Assembly (NCBI GenBank): GCA_965248255.1
Contig: CBDFIW010000003.1
Span: forward strand, 124,001-188,000
DNA length: 64,000 bases
Source: JAKZVK01 sp965248255
GTDB lineage: Bacteria > Acidobacteriota > Terriglobia > Bryobacterales > UBA6623
Reading direction: 5' to 3'
Numbering within the stretch: the stretch's first letter is position 1; each line of letters begins with the position of its first letter. Positions 51,300 to 59,995 of the stretch are shown piece by piece. Below the pieces are notes generated by a model. The model was not told the origin of the DNA. It made no database searches and saw only the letters and a program-made list of their open reading frames with translations. The position numbers and the translations under genes were made by a program.

Positions 51300-51839
51300 A
51301 TGGTAATGACTCGGATAGCAGATCGTAACGGCCTCGATATGGACGGTCTACGTCAACTCTATGGGTCGTCCGAGACAGCTCGGCTCATGCTGAAAATCTT
51401 TGCGGCTCGTGAGCGGAATGCAACCAAGACGACCGTTGATGGGATGTTGCCACTTCTGGCTCGGCAGGGCACACTTGTAGACAGACCTGATGTGATTGCC
51501 ACGCTGAAGAGGTTGGCCGAGCTCGGGTGCGGTAGGTATATCGTTGCCCGCAGAGGCGGAAAAACACGTTTGGAGTGGAGCGACGACGTCAGCATGATTG
51601 ACGTGGGGCGGGCAGCGTCGGGCGGTACCAACCAGGTGGAGCCTTTCGCCGAACCAGTACAAGAGTCGCCCAGCCTAGGGAGGACGGAGTCGGATCTGAT
51701 CAGCTACCCGTTCCCTCTTCGAGACGGTCTGACGGTATCTTTTCGGCTGCCGAGAGACTTGCGTGTGTCGGAAGCAGAACGCATTGCGGAATTCTTGAAG
51801 GCTCTGGCGATCCCAGAGCAAGGGAAGGGGGCAATCTGA
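51300..51839 (+). CDS. Hypothetical protein with winged-helix-like N-terminus, 179 residues
   Basis: The first 100 residues read as a winged helix: LRQLYGSSETARLMLKIFAARERNATKTTVDGMLPLLARQG, a helix-turn-helix region, then DVIATLKRLAELGCGRYIVARRGGKTRLEW, a recognition helix and wing. A polar linker leads to a short C-terminal domain (FPLRDGLTVSFRLPRDLRVSEAERIAEFLKALAI), with the pattern of a small dimerisation or ligand unit. It begins within a palindromic operator and is followed after two bases by another small gene. I do not recognise the family. Self-regulation is inferred from the operator. Confidence 0.75.
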   Translation: MVMTRIADRNGLDMDGLRQLYGSSETARLMLKIFAARERNATKTTVDGMLPLLARQGTLVDRPDVIATLKRLAELGCGRYIVARRGGKTRLEWSDDVSMIDVGRAASGGTNQVEPFAEPVQESPSLGRTESDLISYPFPLRDGLTVSFRLPRDLRVSEAERIAEFLKALAIPEQGKGAI

Positions 51840-51841
51840 AG

Positions 51842-52240
51842 ATGAAGAGCAAGAAAGGGTATCAACCTGCGATTCGCGGCGTTAGTCAGTTGGGGAGTCT
51901 AGTGCAAGACGTTACGGCACTGACCGATCTCAGAGGGGAGATGCTGACCTCTGTTGATGAGCTGCCAGAGCGTCGAGTGACACGCCGAGAGCTGAAACGT
52001 GACCTTGAGTTCTCAAGTTCAGGTCTCAGGCTACTGGGGAAATCGGGTTTTCTCAAGCCAGAGCAGAATGGGGGGAGCCGAGAGACCTACAGCTTACGCC
52101 AGGCACTCCGGGCATTGCTTTTCTTTCCCGGTTTTGCGCAAGCACCTACAGCCCGCACCGTGCGAAAACACTCGAACATCACCACAGTTGTCAAGCAGGT
52201 CGCACAGAGACTCATCAGCACGAGTGGCAAGTTGGCCTAA
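51842..52240 (+). CDS. Hypothetical protein with MerR- or HTH-like segment, 132 residues
   Basis: The product starts with a polar tail, then TALTDLRGEMLTSVDELPERRVTRRELKRDLEFSSSGLRLLGKSGFLKPEQNGGSRETYSLRQALRALLF. The part from RRELKRDLEFSSSGLRLLGKSGFLKPEQ...YSLRQALRAL resembles the MerR-type 'helix, turn, helix, wing, ligand-tail' pattern. The remaining residues are basic. It is two bases behind the 179-residue gene, so both are probably co-expressed and possibly act as a pair. The function is unknown. Confidence 0.72.
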   Translation: MKSKKGYQPAIRGVSQLGSLVQDVTALTDLRGEMLTSVDELPERRVTRRELKRDLEFSSSGLRLLGKSGFLKPEQNGGSRETYSLRQALRALLFFPGFAQAPTARTVRKHSNITTVVKQVAQRLISTSGKLA

Positions 52241-52266
52241 GGGTCGAACAGACAAAGTACCGTCTA

Positions 52267-53802
52267 GTGAGCATCCAAACGATGAACCGACTCATTTCGG
52301 TCGTACTCGCATCAGTCCTGCCGCTGGCCGCCCAGCAGTCCGACTTCCCGATCAACCTGCGCCAAGGCATCATGGCCGGCGAGGTGGGCGAGACGTCGGC
52401 GATCTTGCAAGCGCGTTTGACCGACAGCAGCCCCTACCAGGACCCGCACTGGGAGGGGGTTCGAGGCATCGAAGGGTGGGCGTACTTCGAGATCGCCGAT
52501 AACGCCGCGTTCCGCGGCGCCCGCAAACTCGATTGGATGGAGGCCACACCCTTCCACGACTTCATCGTCAAGATCAAAGCAACCAACCTCGCGCGCGCCA
52601 CGCGCTACCACTACCGGTTGCACTACGGCCCGGACAAGGACAACCTGCGGACGTCCGTAACGGCCAGCTTCCGCACGCTCGGGGGCGCGTCCACCGCCGA
52701 GGCCTACACCTTCACCATTGTCACAGGGATGAACTACTCGGCCTTCCACCACACCGGCGGCCCCCGCAAGGAGACCTACCAAGGGCCGGACAAACACCTC
52801 GGCTATCCGGCGTTGAAGTCGATTCGCGATCTGGACCCGGACTTCTTCGTCGCGACCGGCGACAACGTCTACTACGACGCCCCCGGGCATCGCGGCCGGG
52901 CGCAAACGCAGCACGAGATGCGCAAGAAGCACCACGAGCAGTACTCCCAGCCGCGCTTCCTCGACCTGTTCCGCAGCGTCGCCACCTACTGGCTCAAGGA
53001 CGACCACGACCACCGCTTCGACGACTCCGACGCCGTCAACCCGGTCCGCATCCGCCAGCCGAAACAGCTCGACTACTATCCCAAGACGAACCTGTTCGAA
53101 GGCGAATCCGGGTCGGGCTTCGCGCCCTCGCACGAACTGGGCCTGCGCGTCTTTCGAGAACAGGTGCCGGTGGTCGATCCCGAAGCCAACAGTCCGGTGA
53201 CCTACCGCACGCACCGGGTCAGCCGCGACCTGCAAATATGGATCGTCGAGGGCCGTGACTACCGTAGCCCCCTCGACCAGAATGACGGACCGCTCAAGAC
53301 GATCTGGGGCGCTGAGCAAAAGGCCTGGCTCAAGCGCACGCTCAAGGAGAGCAACGCGACTTTCAAACTGCTGATCTCGGCGACGCCGATGATCGGACCG
53401 GATTCGGCCGCCAAGCGAGACAACCACAGCGACATCAACGGCTACCGGCACGAGGGCGAGGAGTTCTTCAGCTGGCTCGCCGACAACGGCATCTCGCCCG
53501 ACGAGTTTTTCATCACCTGCGGCGACCGCCACTGGCAGTACCGCGCGATCCGTCCGGACGGCTATGAGGAGTTTTCGAGTGGGGCGCTCGTCGACGCAAA
53601 CGCCATCATCGGGAGCTTTCCGGGCGACTCCGATACGACCGACCCGGAAGGAAAGATCAAGCAGCCTTACCACAGTCCCGAGCCCAGCGGCGGCTTTCTA
53701 GTCATCTCGGTCAAGCCTGACGGACGGGCCGCGGTCGCCGAGTTTCGCTTCTACGACGAGAAGGGCAAGCTCCTCTACGAGCACAGCAAGCGTTCACGGT
53801 AA
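52267..53802 (+). CDS. PhoD-like alkaline phosphatase family protein, exported
   Basis: The protein has 511 residues from a GTG at 52267 (ATG 52282 is an alternative), beginning with a signal sequence (LISVVLASVLPLAAQ). The N-terminal domain (about 25-140) is fibronectin-like with WAYFEIADNAAFRGARK and ATRYHYRLHYGPDKDNLR, as in PhoD. The metallophosphatase part contains FFVATGDNVYYDAPG (first metal set), TYWLKDDHDHRFDDSDAV and FITCGDRHWQYRAI, where His and Asp residues coordinate calcium and iron in known PhoD enzymes. The usual Cys ligand is not obvious. It is likely periplasmic and active on phosphate esters. Confidence 0.85.
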   Translation: MSIQTMNRLISVVLASVLPLAAQQSDFPINLRQGIMAGEVGETSAILQARLTDSSPYQDPHWEGVRGIEGWAYFEIADNAAFRGARKLDWMEATPFHDFIVKIKATNLARATRYHYRLHYGPDKDNLRTSVTASFRTLGGASTAEAYTFTIVTGMNYSAFHHTGGPRKETYQGPDKHLGYPALKSIRDLDPDFFVATGDNVYYDAPGHRGRAQTQHEMRKKHHEQYSQPRFLDLFRSVATYWLKDDHDHRFDDSDAVNPVRIRQPKQLDYYPKTNLFEGESGSGFAPSHELGLRVFREQVPVVDPEANSPVTYRTHRVSRDLQIWIVEGRDYRSPLDQNDGPLKTIWGAEQKAWLKRTLKESNATFKLLISATPMIGPDSAAKRDNHSDINGYRHEGEEFFSWLADNGISPDEFFITCGDRHWQYRAIRPDGYEEFSSGALVDANAIIGSFPGDSDTTDPEGKIKQPYHSPEPSGGFLVISVKPDGRAAVAEFRFYDEKGKLLYEHSKRSR

Positions 53803-53995
53803 CCGAAAGACGCCGATTCCTCGCCGCCCGCCACGAACGCCACGACCCCAGACGCGCCCTATCGAGCAACGAGGCGTTGATCGCGCGCGGTTTCGATGCG
53901 GTCGGTGCCGATTAGCCGCAACGTTCTGCCGTCGCCGGCCGGGCTTGTGCGAGGATTCAGTCAGGGCCCGGCGAGTTCTCGCGGCCCCCGGCTTC

Positions 53996-54801
53996 ATGCG
54001 CCTGACGCACGAGGAGAAACAAGCCGCCGAAGAGCGCGGCGTCCGCCACCGCATGGATAACTTTTACTTGCCGCTGTTTCGCGAGTTCGTCGGACAGAGC
54101 GGCCGGGGCGCCGACCGTGTCCGGGTGCTCGATTGCGGCTGCGGAACCGGCCTGTCACTTGATTGCTTGGCCGGCGCGGGCTGGCACGCCTACGGGATCG
54201 ACACCTGGGCGGCGCGCGTCGAGCAGTGGCGCGAGCGGTCCGGCATTGCGGGCTTCCGTCCCCCAAGCGCCAAGCCCCTATGCGGCGATGCCACCCGACT
54301 GCCGTTTCGTGATCGTCAATTCGACATTGTCTTTAGCTGCGGCTTACTGGAGCACATCGGCGTGCGCGAGGAGTGGGAGCCGCGCTATCAGGTGGCGGCG
54401 CAGGCCGACCAGTTGGAGCAGCGGGTCGAGTTCGTCAGGGAATGCCTGCGCGTGCTGCGGCGGCCGGGCGCGCTCTATTTCGACCACCCAACGGAGCCTT
54501 CCCGATCGATTTCTGGCACGATGACGCCAAAAGCGGGCGCGTTCATTGGCCGGGTGAGAGGTTTCTGCCGACTTACGAGGAAGTGTGCTCGCTGGTGAGC
54601 GCTGCCGGCTGTGAGGATCGTGTGGAGGCGCTGGGCCCGGCCGGCCGCTTCACCTTCGGGCAGGTCGGCGCCAAATGGTGGGGCAGACTGCTGGGCTCAC
54701 CCTGCGAGGCCTATTTCCGGCTCATGCGGCATCGGCCGTTTCGCCGGCTGGCTCGATCGCCGCTCAATCCCTATCTCGTGCTGCGCGTGGCAGCAACGTA
54801 G
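53996..54801 (+). pseudogene. Class I SAM-dependent methyltransferase, frameshifted
   Basis: The first frame (to 54598) holds the cofactor site VRVLDCGCGTGLSLDCLAGAGWHAYGIDTW, CGDATRLPFRDRQFDIVFSCGLLEHIG and VRECLRVLRRPGALYFDHP. The natural continuation, PNGAFPIDFWHDDAKSGRVHWPGERFLPTYEEVCSLVSAAG..., lies in another frame that runs to 54801. The break is in the C run of GACCACCCAACGG near 54486; one extra C restores it. The C-terminal part includes a short membrane-like segment. Family members methylate small molecules or lipids. Whether it is a true pseudogene or a consensus error is undecided. Confidence 0.8.
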
Positions 54802-54934
54802 CGAGGCCGCGCGTCGCGTACCGCAAGGCGGCCGTAACCGTCTGGGAGTGGTTCTCGGCGATCGCTTCCCGGAGAGTGCGAAGTGAACCTGCGGGGTTCC
54901 GGCTTGTTTGAGTCAGGGGAAGGCTGGAGGGTGG

Positions 54935-55744
54935 CTACGCATCGTCGAGGAACATCTGCGTGGACTGGAAACCGTTGGCACGCATCGCAACACCCAGCTT
55001 TTTCAGGGCTGTTTTGTGGATCTGCGAGACACGGCTTTCGTTGACGCCAAGCACGCCTCCGATCTGCTTCATGGTCCGATCGTGATCATAGTAGAGCTTG
55101 ATCACCTCTTGGTAGCGAACCGGCAGCGTGGCGATCACCTGGTCGAGGGCAAGCCGCAGCTCATGGTGGGCAAACGCTTCGTCGGGCCGGTGTCCCGGCG
55201 CTTCGGCTGCCTCCGCGAGACTCGTGTGATCGGGTCTCTCCACACGATGCGGCTGGCCCGCGGTGAGACCGGCATTGTACAGTTCCATTTTCATCTTGCG
55301 AAGCTGCACTTCGGATACGCCCATCCCGGCGGCGATTTCCGGCTCGGTCGGAGCGCGTCCCAGGTCCTGACCGAGCTTCTGCGTCAAGCTCTCAATCGCC
55401 TTGAATCGTTTTCGCAGGTCGGGCGAAGCCCAGTCCAGCTGGCGTAAGCTGTCGAGAATCGCGCCACGAATTCGATGCTTGGCGTAGAGATGAAAAACAA
55501 CCTTCTTCTCGGGGTTATACTTCGAGATTGCATCTACCAGTCCCAAGATGCCCGCGTGCACCAGGTCGTCCAACTCGACCTGTACGGGCAGGCTCTCGCG
55601 GACTCGATTGGCGATGGCCTTCACCAGCGGTAAATGCTTGACGATCAGCTCGTCTCGCTTTGCTTTCTGACTTTGCTTTCGTTGCCTCTCCTTTCGCTTC
55701 GATCGTCGATGGGCAGTGGCAGGGGCGGTCCCAGCAGATGGCAT
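54935..55744 (-). CDS. FliA/WhiG-type sigma factor
   Basis: The protein has 269 residues. After a basic tail come region 2 (LPLVKAIANRVRESLPVQVELDDLVHAGILGLVDAISKYNPEKKVVFHLYAKHRIRGAILDSLRQLDW), with the -10-recognising helix and the DSLRxxDW end typical of FliA/WhiG; region 3 (LTQKLGQDLGRAPTEPEIAAGMGVSEVQLRKM); and region 4 (ALDQVIATLPVRYQEVIKLYYDHDRTMKQIGGVLGVNESRVSQIHKTALKKLGVAM). These sigma factors control flagellar genes, or sporulation in actinobacteria. No flagellar gene is in the window. The receiver gene is divergent from it. Confidence 0.92.
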   Translation of the reverse strand: MPSAGTAPATAHRRSKRKERQRKQSQKAKRDELIVKHLPLVKAIANRVRESLPVQVELDDLVHAGILGLVDAISKYNPEKKVVFHLYAKHRIRGAILDSLRQLDWASPDLRKRFKAIESLTQKLGQDLGRAPTEPEIAAGMGVSEVQLRKMKMELYNAGLTAGQPHRVERPDHTSLAEAAEAPGHRPDEAFAHHELRLALDQVIATLPVRYQEVIKLYYDHDRTMKQIGGVLGVNESRVSQIHKTALKKLGVAMRANGFQSTQMFLDDA

Positions 55745-56407
55745 TCCCTCTCGCTCCTCAGGTCTTCAAGAACACAGGACATGTTGCCGGACATGATGTT
55801 TCGAGGCCGCCGCAACAGACCCGTTGCTCCCTGGACAGTGATCCTCTGGGCCCGCTGGGTAGCGATCCCACAATGCCCGGGACGCCGGCTATTCAGTTGT
55901 CCGTTCTGACGCCGGCGCGCTTAGATGCACCGACGATGCCACTTCTCCGGCTTGTGCTAAGTCATTGGCAACAAAATGGCACTTTACTAGATAACTGACA
56001 GATTATCGTCAAAAGTATGACGGCGCCTGTCAGAAACCTGGATGTAGCGGGCACAGAGTAGCAGACCTTGATTACGAGAAATACTTCAGACCATGTCAGT
56101 AGGTCACGGTAGGAGTTGGCCGGGCCGACTGCGGGCCGGGCTCAGTTCCAGATCGGCACTGGTGATCCGATTTGATATTTCGCCAAACACCTCGTTGGTT
56201 TGCGGGGAATCAAGGAGTTGAAGCGGTCGTGTCGAGTTTGGGCTGTTTCATATCGGGATATTGGCGCTCGCGTCAGCTTCCCGCAGTTTCGACGCAACGG
56301 CGACGATCTGTCGGTTTTTCAACGCGTTGCCTACTTCCGCCGCCAGATTGGCCCTTGAAGTGCCTTGGCTAAACCGCGGCCGGCGTCACGGGGAGCCGGG
56401 GGAAACC
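55745..56407. other. Divergent intergenic region with a nested hairpin
   Basis: The 660-base gap lies between the FliA-type sigma factor and the receiver gene. At 55995-56033 CTGACAG pairs with CTGTCAG, and inside it CGTCA (56007-56011) pairs with TGACG (56018-56022). It could be a regulator site or a hairpin in the sigma-factor leader. A frame starting at 56261 extends the receiver gene but adds residues with no sense. No clear -24/-12 promoter was found. Confidence 0.5.
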
Positions 56408-56935
56408 ATGATCGATAGCTCTTTCAACCCGGCGGGCGGCGAGCACCGAGTGTTGGTGGTTTGCGCGGACCCGGCCAGCAGCGACCATCTGCGGTCAGTG
56501 CTAGAGACGCAAGGATTCCGCGTAGACATGGCGTCTCGTATCGAGGACGCGCGGCAGCAAATCACGGCCTTGAGTCCGAGTGTGGTTCTTGCCGACATCC
56601 CGCACGCACCGGAGGTGAGAAGCCTGGAGGACTGCGGCCAACTGGTTATACAGGCAGTCACAACCGGGTCCGCAGTAGTCGTCTTAGCGGAAGTCGGCCA
56701 ATTCGGAGCGGCGCTGGAACTACTGGAGAAGGGCGCGGTTGACTGTGTCACAAAGCCGCTCTCGGCCGACGAGCTTGTGCGACGGATCACGATTGTTCTT
56801 CTGAAGCAGAAAGTGGAGCGGCGTTCGGAAGCGGGCAATTGCCCCCAGGGTCGGCGCGGTCCGCGGATGGCGGTCGTGGCAAGGCGGAACGTAGCCCCGA
56901 CGGAGAGCAGGTCTTGGGCCTACCCACCGACATGA
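56408..56935 (+). CDS. Receiver domain of an NtrC-type regulator (frame ends early)
   Basis: The frame from ATG 56408 codes for 175 residues. The receiver fold is recognisable: HRVLVVCADPASSDHLRSVLETQGFRVDMAS, LSPSVVLADIPHAPEV with Asp63 as probable phospho-acceptor, SAVVVLAEVGQFGAALELLEKGAVDCVTKPLSADELVRRI with the conserved Lys-Pro. Only one of the usual two N-terminal acidic residues is present (Asp21), so it may be an atypical receiver. The last 35 residues after KVERRSEAG are without sense. The natural continuation is the next frame, which overlaps by about 100 bases, so the two are probably one gene. Confidence 0.75.
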   Translation: MIDSSFNPAGGEHRVLVVCADPASSDHLRSVLETQGFRVDMASRIEDARQQITALSPSVVLADIPHAPEVRSLEDCGQLVIQAVTTGSAVVVLAEVGQFGAALELLEKGAVDCVTKPLSADELVRRITIVLLKQKVERRSEAGNCPQGRRGPRMAVVARRNVAPTESRSWAYPPT

Positions 56936-57966
56936 TTGTGGGCCGCAGCGCCGCGATCCGGAAGGTGATCGAGCAGGTGAGAATGGTGGCGCCCACGCAG
57001 ACGACGGTGCTGATCACGGGGGAGACCGGTACCGGCAAGGAGCGCGTGGCGCAAGCGATCCACGCGTTGAGTCCTCGTCACCAGCAAGCCATGGTATCGG
57101 TCAACTGCGGAGGCATTCCGGCCAGTCTGTTGGAGGACGAGTTCTTCGGCCACGTCAAAGGGGCTTTCACCGACGCTCACCAGGCTCGTGTCGGGCGTTT
57201 CGAGCAGGCGCATGGTTCGAACATCTTCCTCGACGAGATTGGAGATCTGCCGCTCGAGCTGCAACCAAAACTACTGCGCGTGCTCCAGGAACGCGAGATC
57301 CATCGTATCGGAGGGGTGGAGACGATTCGCATCGACACCCGGGTGGTCGCAGCCACCAACGTGAACCTTTGGGCTGAGGTCGTCGACGCACGATTCCGCG
57401 AGGATCTCTTCTATCGCATCAATGTGTTTCCGATCCATTTGCCTCCGCTGCGAGAGCGGCGGGAGGACATTCCGTTCTTCATTGAGTACTTTCTGGAGCG
57501 GTTTTGCCGGCGTGACGGAGCATCGAGAAAGGAACTGCACCCCAGCGCGGAGGCCGCGTTGATGTCGCGATTATGGCCCGGTAACATTCGGGAGCTGGAG
57601 AATGCGGTCGAGATCGCGGTGATTCGATCACAAGACCGTGACCTCGTCGACATCGAGGACTTCCCTGAGCCGCGGACCCTTTTTGCATCCCGACCCGGAC
57701 AGGAAGAGAACGCCGAGCCGGCAGACTTTAAGACGATTGTGGGCCACTTCGAGCGTGACCTGATTCAGCGGGTACTCGAGCGAACCCACGGTAACAAGAC
57801 GCAGGCGGCCGAGTTGCTGCGGCTCAAGCGTACGACGCTGATCGAGAAGGTGAAGAAACTTCGACAACTCGAATCGCAACAGGCGCAAGGGTCGCCGAAC
57901 GCCGAGACGCCGCCGGTGGCTCAGGAAGCCCACGGAGTCCCGTTAGATAGTGCCGCAAGCGTGTAG
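56839..57966 (+). CDS. Sigma-54 interaction domain with Fis-type HTH
   Basis: The frame opens with TTG 56839 and codes for 375 residues. Motifs are GETGTGKE (Walker A), SVNCGGIPASLLEDEFFGHVKGAFTDA (sigma-54 contact loop, GAFTDA rather than GAFTGA), NIFLDEIGDLPLELQPKLLRVLQE (Walker B), RVVAATNVNLWAEVVDARFREDLFYRINVFPI (Arg fingers), and SRLWPGNIRELENAVE. The C-terminal helix-turn-helix is NKTQAAELLRLKRTTLIEKVKKL. It activates sigma-54 RNA polymerase. A one-base change in the C run at 56840-56845 would fuse it to the upstream receiver domain into a normal NtrC/FlrC-like regulator. Confidence 0.9.
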   Translation: MPPGSARSADGGRGKAERSPDGEQVLGLPTDMIVGRSAAIRKVIEQVRMVAPTQTTVLITGETGTGKERVAQAIHALSPRHQQAMVSVNCGGIPASLLEDEFFGHVKGAFTDAHQARVGRFEQAHGSNIFLDEIGDLPLELQPKLLRVLQEREIHRIGGVETIRIDTRVVAATNVNLWAEVVDARFREDLFYRINVFPIHLPPLRERREDIPFFIEYFLERFCRRDGASRKELHPSAEAALMSRLWPGNIRELENAVEIAVIRSQDRDLVDIEDFPEPRTLFASRPGQEENAEPADFKTIVGHFERDLIQRVLERTHGNKTQAAELLRLKRTTLIEKVKKLRQLESQQAQGSPNAETPPVAQEAHGVPLDSAASV

Positions 57967-58052
57967 GGCACGAGAAAATCGGGCCCGCCACAAGCGGCAA
58001 AGGCTACGTCACGTCCCTTCAATGCCCGGACGACGCCGCAGTTGGCGCTCCA

Positions 58053-59462
58053 CTAGCGGCAGCGCTCGCGCAGCCTTCGATCGAGTTCTTCACGGATACG
58101 AGGGAGACTCGAGGGATCATTCATCAGGTTGCGCAGTCCGTAGTATTGGTGGCGTTCGAGGAAGATCTCCGTGGCGGCCAGCGATACGCCGTACGCCAAC
58201 TGCGCTGCCTGGCTGTTCAGCCCCCCCCAGCCGCCCGCTAGTTGTTCCAGTTTTGGAAGCTTGTCCTTGCCGACCAGTGTCACGAGCTGGGCCTCCACCA
58301 GCGGAGGAAGCACATCACCTGAGAGCTTCTGAGCCAACCCCTCGTGCAGCCATGAAGGCCAACGGCCGATCGTTGCCAGGCAGGCATGGACGAACTCATG
58401 CGAGAACGTCTGGCGCACAAAGCCGTCCACTTCTCCACCTGGCGGCAAGGAGATACGGATGCGCCCGTCATAGCGTCCACCGCTCCAATCCGCCGCGCCC
58501 GTGGTGTTCCGGTAGTTTTCCCGGCTCTGGATGATCACAGGCAGGCGATTGGTCGTCCGGCACCCGGGGTGCTGTGAGATGCGCGTGACCTCGCCTTCGA
58601 AAGCGGCGGTCAAGCGGCGTGCGGCATCGGCATCGAGCGTGGCGCCCTCGTAGCGGAGAGTGAAGCGGGACCCGTAGCTCTTTTCGTGGCTCTGATCAGC
58701 TGCCGACTCCCTCTTGACCTTGCGGTACACGCTCTCCACCCAAGGGGAGGGATGAATGGCGAGGGACTCACGCAAGTACATCTCGGCGGCCCGAATGTCG
58801 TCGAGCTCGAACGAGCTCAGGCCGGCCATCGCCAGTAACTGCGCGTCACGGCCGTGGGAGCGGAGAGCCGGATCGAGCACATTGAGGGCCTCTCGCGGCC
58901 GATGAAGCTGCATCAACGCCTTCGACCGTAAGAGTGCCGCGTTCCGATGGTCGGTCGGCAGGTTAGATTCGAGGAGCAGCCGCTCCGCCTCCGCCGGACG
59001 GCCCTCCTGTATTTCCGCGGCGGCCTTCAGCAGCACCGCTCGCTGCGCCAGCGACTCAGAGGAAGACGTCCGGGAGGCGGGCTCTCCCTCCTGCAGCCCG
59101 ATCATCTGAATAGCGCTTTCGACTAACTGTTGACTAGATGCTTCCCGCCGGCGGTTCTCGAACTCGTCGAGCCCAGCCAACACATCTCGATAGACGTATC
59201 CCTTGTAGGTTCTTCCTTCGATCTGGGTGGAGACCGAGTAACAGCGGCTGCCCGCGCCCGCCAGGGCGAAGCGCAAACGGACCCTTTGTCCCTCGGGCAG
59301 TTCGGCGACCATGGCGCTTCCGTCGAGGCAAGAGGACAGCAGCGACGCCTGGCTTTGCTTGACGATCAGTTCCTTGGGGGCACCTTGGGCCACCAAGGCA
59401 ACACAGGCAACCAAGGATAGAAGGCCGGCAGCCGGGCGCGGAGCGGAGGACATCAACAACAT
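58053..59462 (-). CDS. Exported TPR protein with peptidase MA-like domain
   Basis: The protein has 469 residues with a signal peptide (LLSLVACVALVAQGA). Residues about 130-245 are TPR-like (AAEIQEGRPAEAERLLLES, AALLRSKALMQLHRPREALNVLD, LAMAGLSSFELDDIRAAEMYLRESLAIHP). The C-terminal part carries TFSHEFVHACLATIGRWPSWLHEGLAQKLSG, the HExxH plus downstream Glu of the gluzincin/peptidase MA family. It is therefore probably a periplasmic or secreted zinc-dependent protein, with active or lost peptidase function. It is transcribed towards the sigma-54 regulator and stands alone. Confidence 0.85.
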   Translation of the reverse strand: MLLMSSAPRPAAGLLSLVACVALVAQGAPKELIVKQSQASLLSSCLDGSAMVAELPEGQRVRLRFALAGAGSRCYSVSTQIEGRTYKGYVYRDVLAGLDEFENRRREASSQQLVESAIQMIGLQEGEPASRTSSSESLAQRAVLLKAAAEIQEGRPAEAERLLLESNLPTDHRNAALLRSKALMQLHRPREALNVLDPALRSHGRDAQLLAMAGLSSFELDDIRAAEMYLRESLAIHPSPWVESVYRKVKRESAADQSHEKSYGSRFTLRYEGATLDADAARRLTAAFEGEVTRISQHPGCRTTNRLPVIIQSRENYRNTTGAADWSGGRYDGRIRISLPPGGEVDGFVRQTFSHEFVHACLATIGRWPSWLHEGLAQKLSGDVLPPLVEAQLVTLVGKDKLPKLEQLAGGWGGLNSQAAQLAYGVSLAATEIFLERHQYYGLRNLMNDPSSLPRIREELDRRLRERCR

Positions 59463-59587
59463 CCTACTATGCTGGCGGTCACAGCCGATCTCGGGGAAAC
59501 GGCTGATTTCAGGTGGGATTGAGGTACTATCCTGCTCTGGCTGCAGGTCTCGATACTTCCCTCGCCACGTCCAGCGCCGGGGGCGAA

Positions 59588-59995
59588 TCAGTAGGCCAGG
59601 ATCCGCTCCATCTCGTGCTCGATGTCCTCGGTCTGCGGTAGGATTTCGCGCTCCAGCGAGGGGTTGTAGGCCACCCAGGTATCGAGCGCCCCGATGCGGC
59701 CGACGGGAGCGTCGAGCCGATCAAAAAGATCGCTCCCGATGCGTGCGGCTATCTCAGTGCCGTAACCGAACGACCGGCAGTCTTCGTGGGCCACGATGGC
59801 GCGGCTGGTTTTCGATACCGAATTCGCAACCGCCTCCCAATCGTAAGGGCTCAAGGTGCGCAGGTCCAGAATCTCGATCGACACCCCCTGCCCCTTCTCC
59901 ACGGCTTTGGCCGCCTGCAGCGACCGGTGGACGAGGGCCCCGTAGGTCACGACGGTGAGGTCGGAGCCTTGTTTCGTCCGCGCCGCCGCGGCCAA
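59588..59995 (-). CDS. 2-oxoacid dehydrogenase E1, C-terminal part of the beta half, out of frame
   Basis: This 135-residue frame holds the end of the E1 beta domain: AAARTKQGSDLTVVTYGALVHRSLQAAK, ILDLRTLSPYDWEAVANSVSKTSRAIVAHEDCRSFGYGTEIAARI and DAPVGRIGALDTWVAYNPSLEREILP. These follow PAYMIPFG in the other frame in all relatives known to me. The frames cross near 59985-59995 in the run CCGCGGCGGCGCGG; a single-base change would join them. It is not an independent gene. Confidence 0.82.
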   Translation of the reverse strand: MAAAARTKQGSDLTVVTYGALVHRSLQAAKAVEKGQGVSIEILDLRTLSPYDWEAVANSVSKTSRAIVAHEDCRSFGYGTEIAARIGSDLFDRLDAPVGRIGALDTWVAYNPSLEREILPQTEDIEHEMERILAY

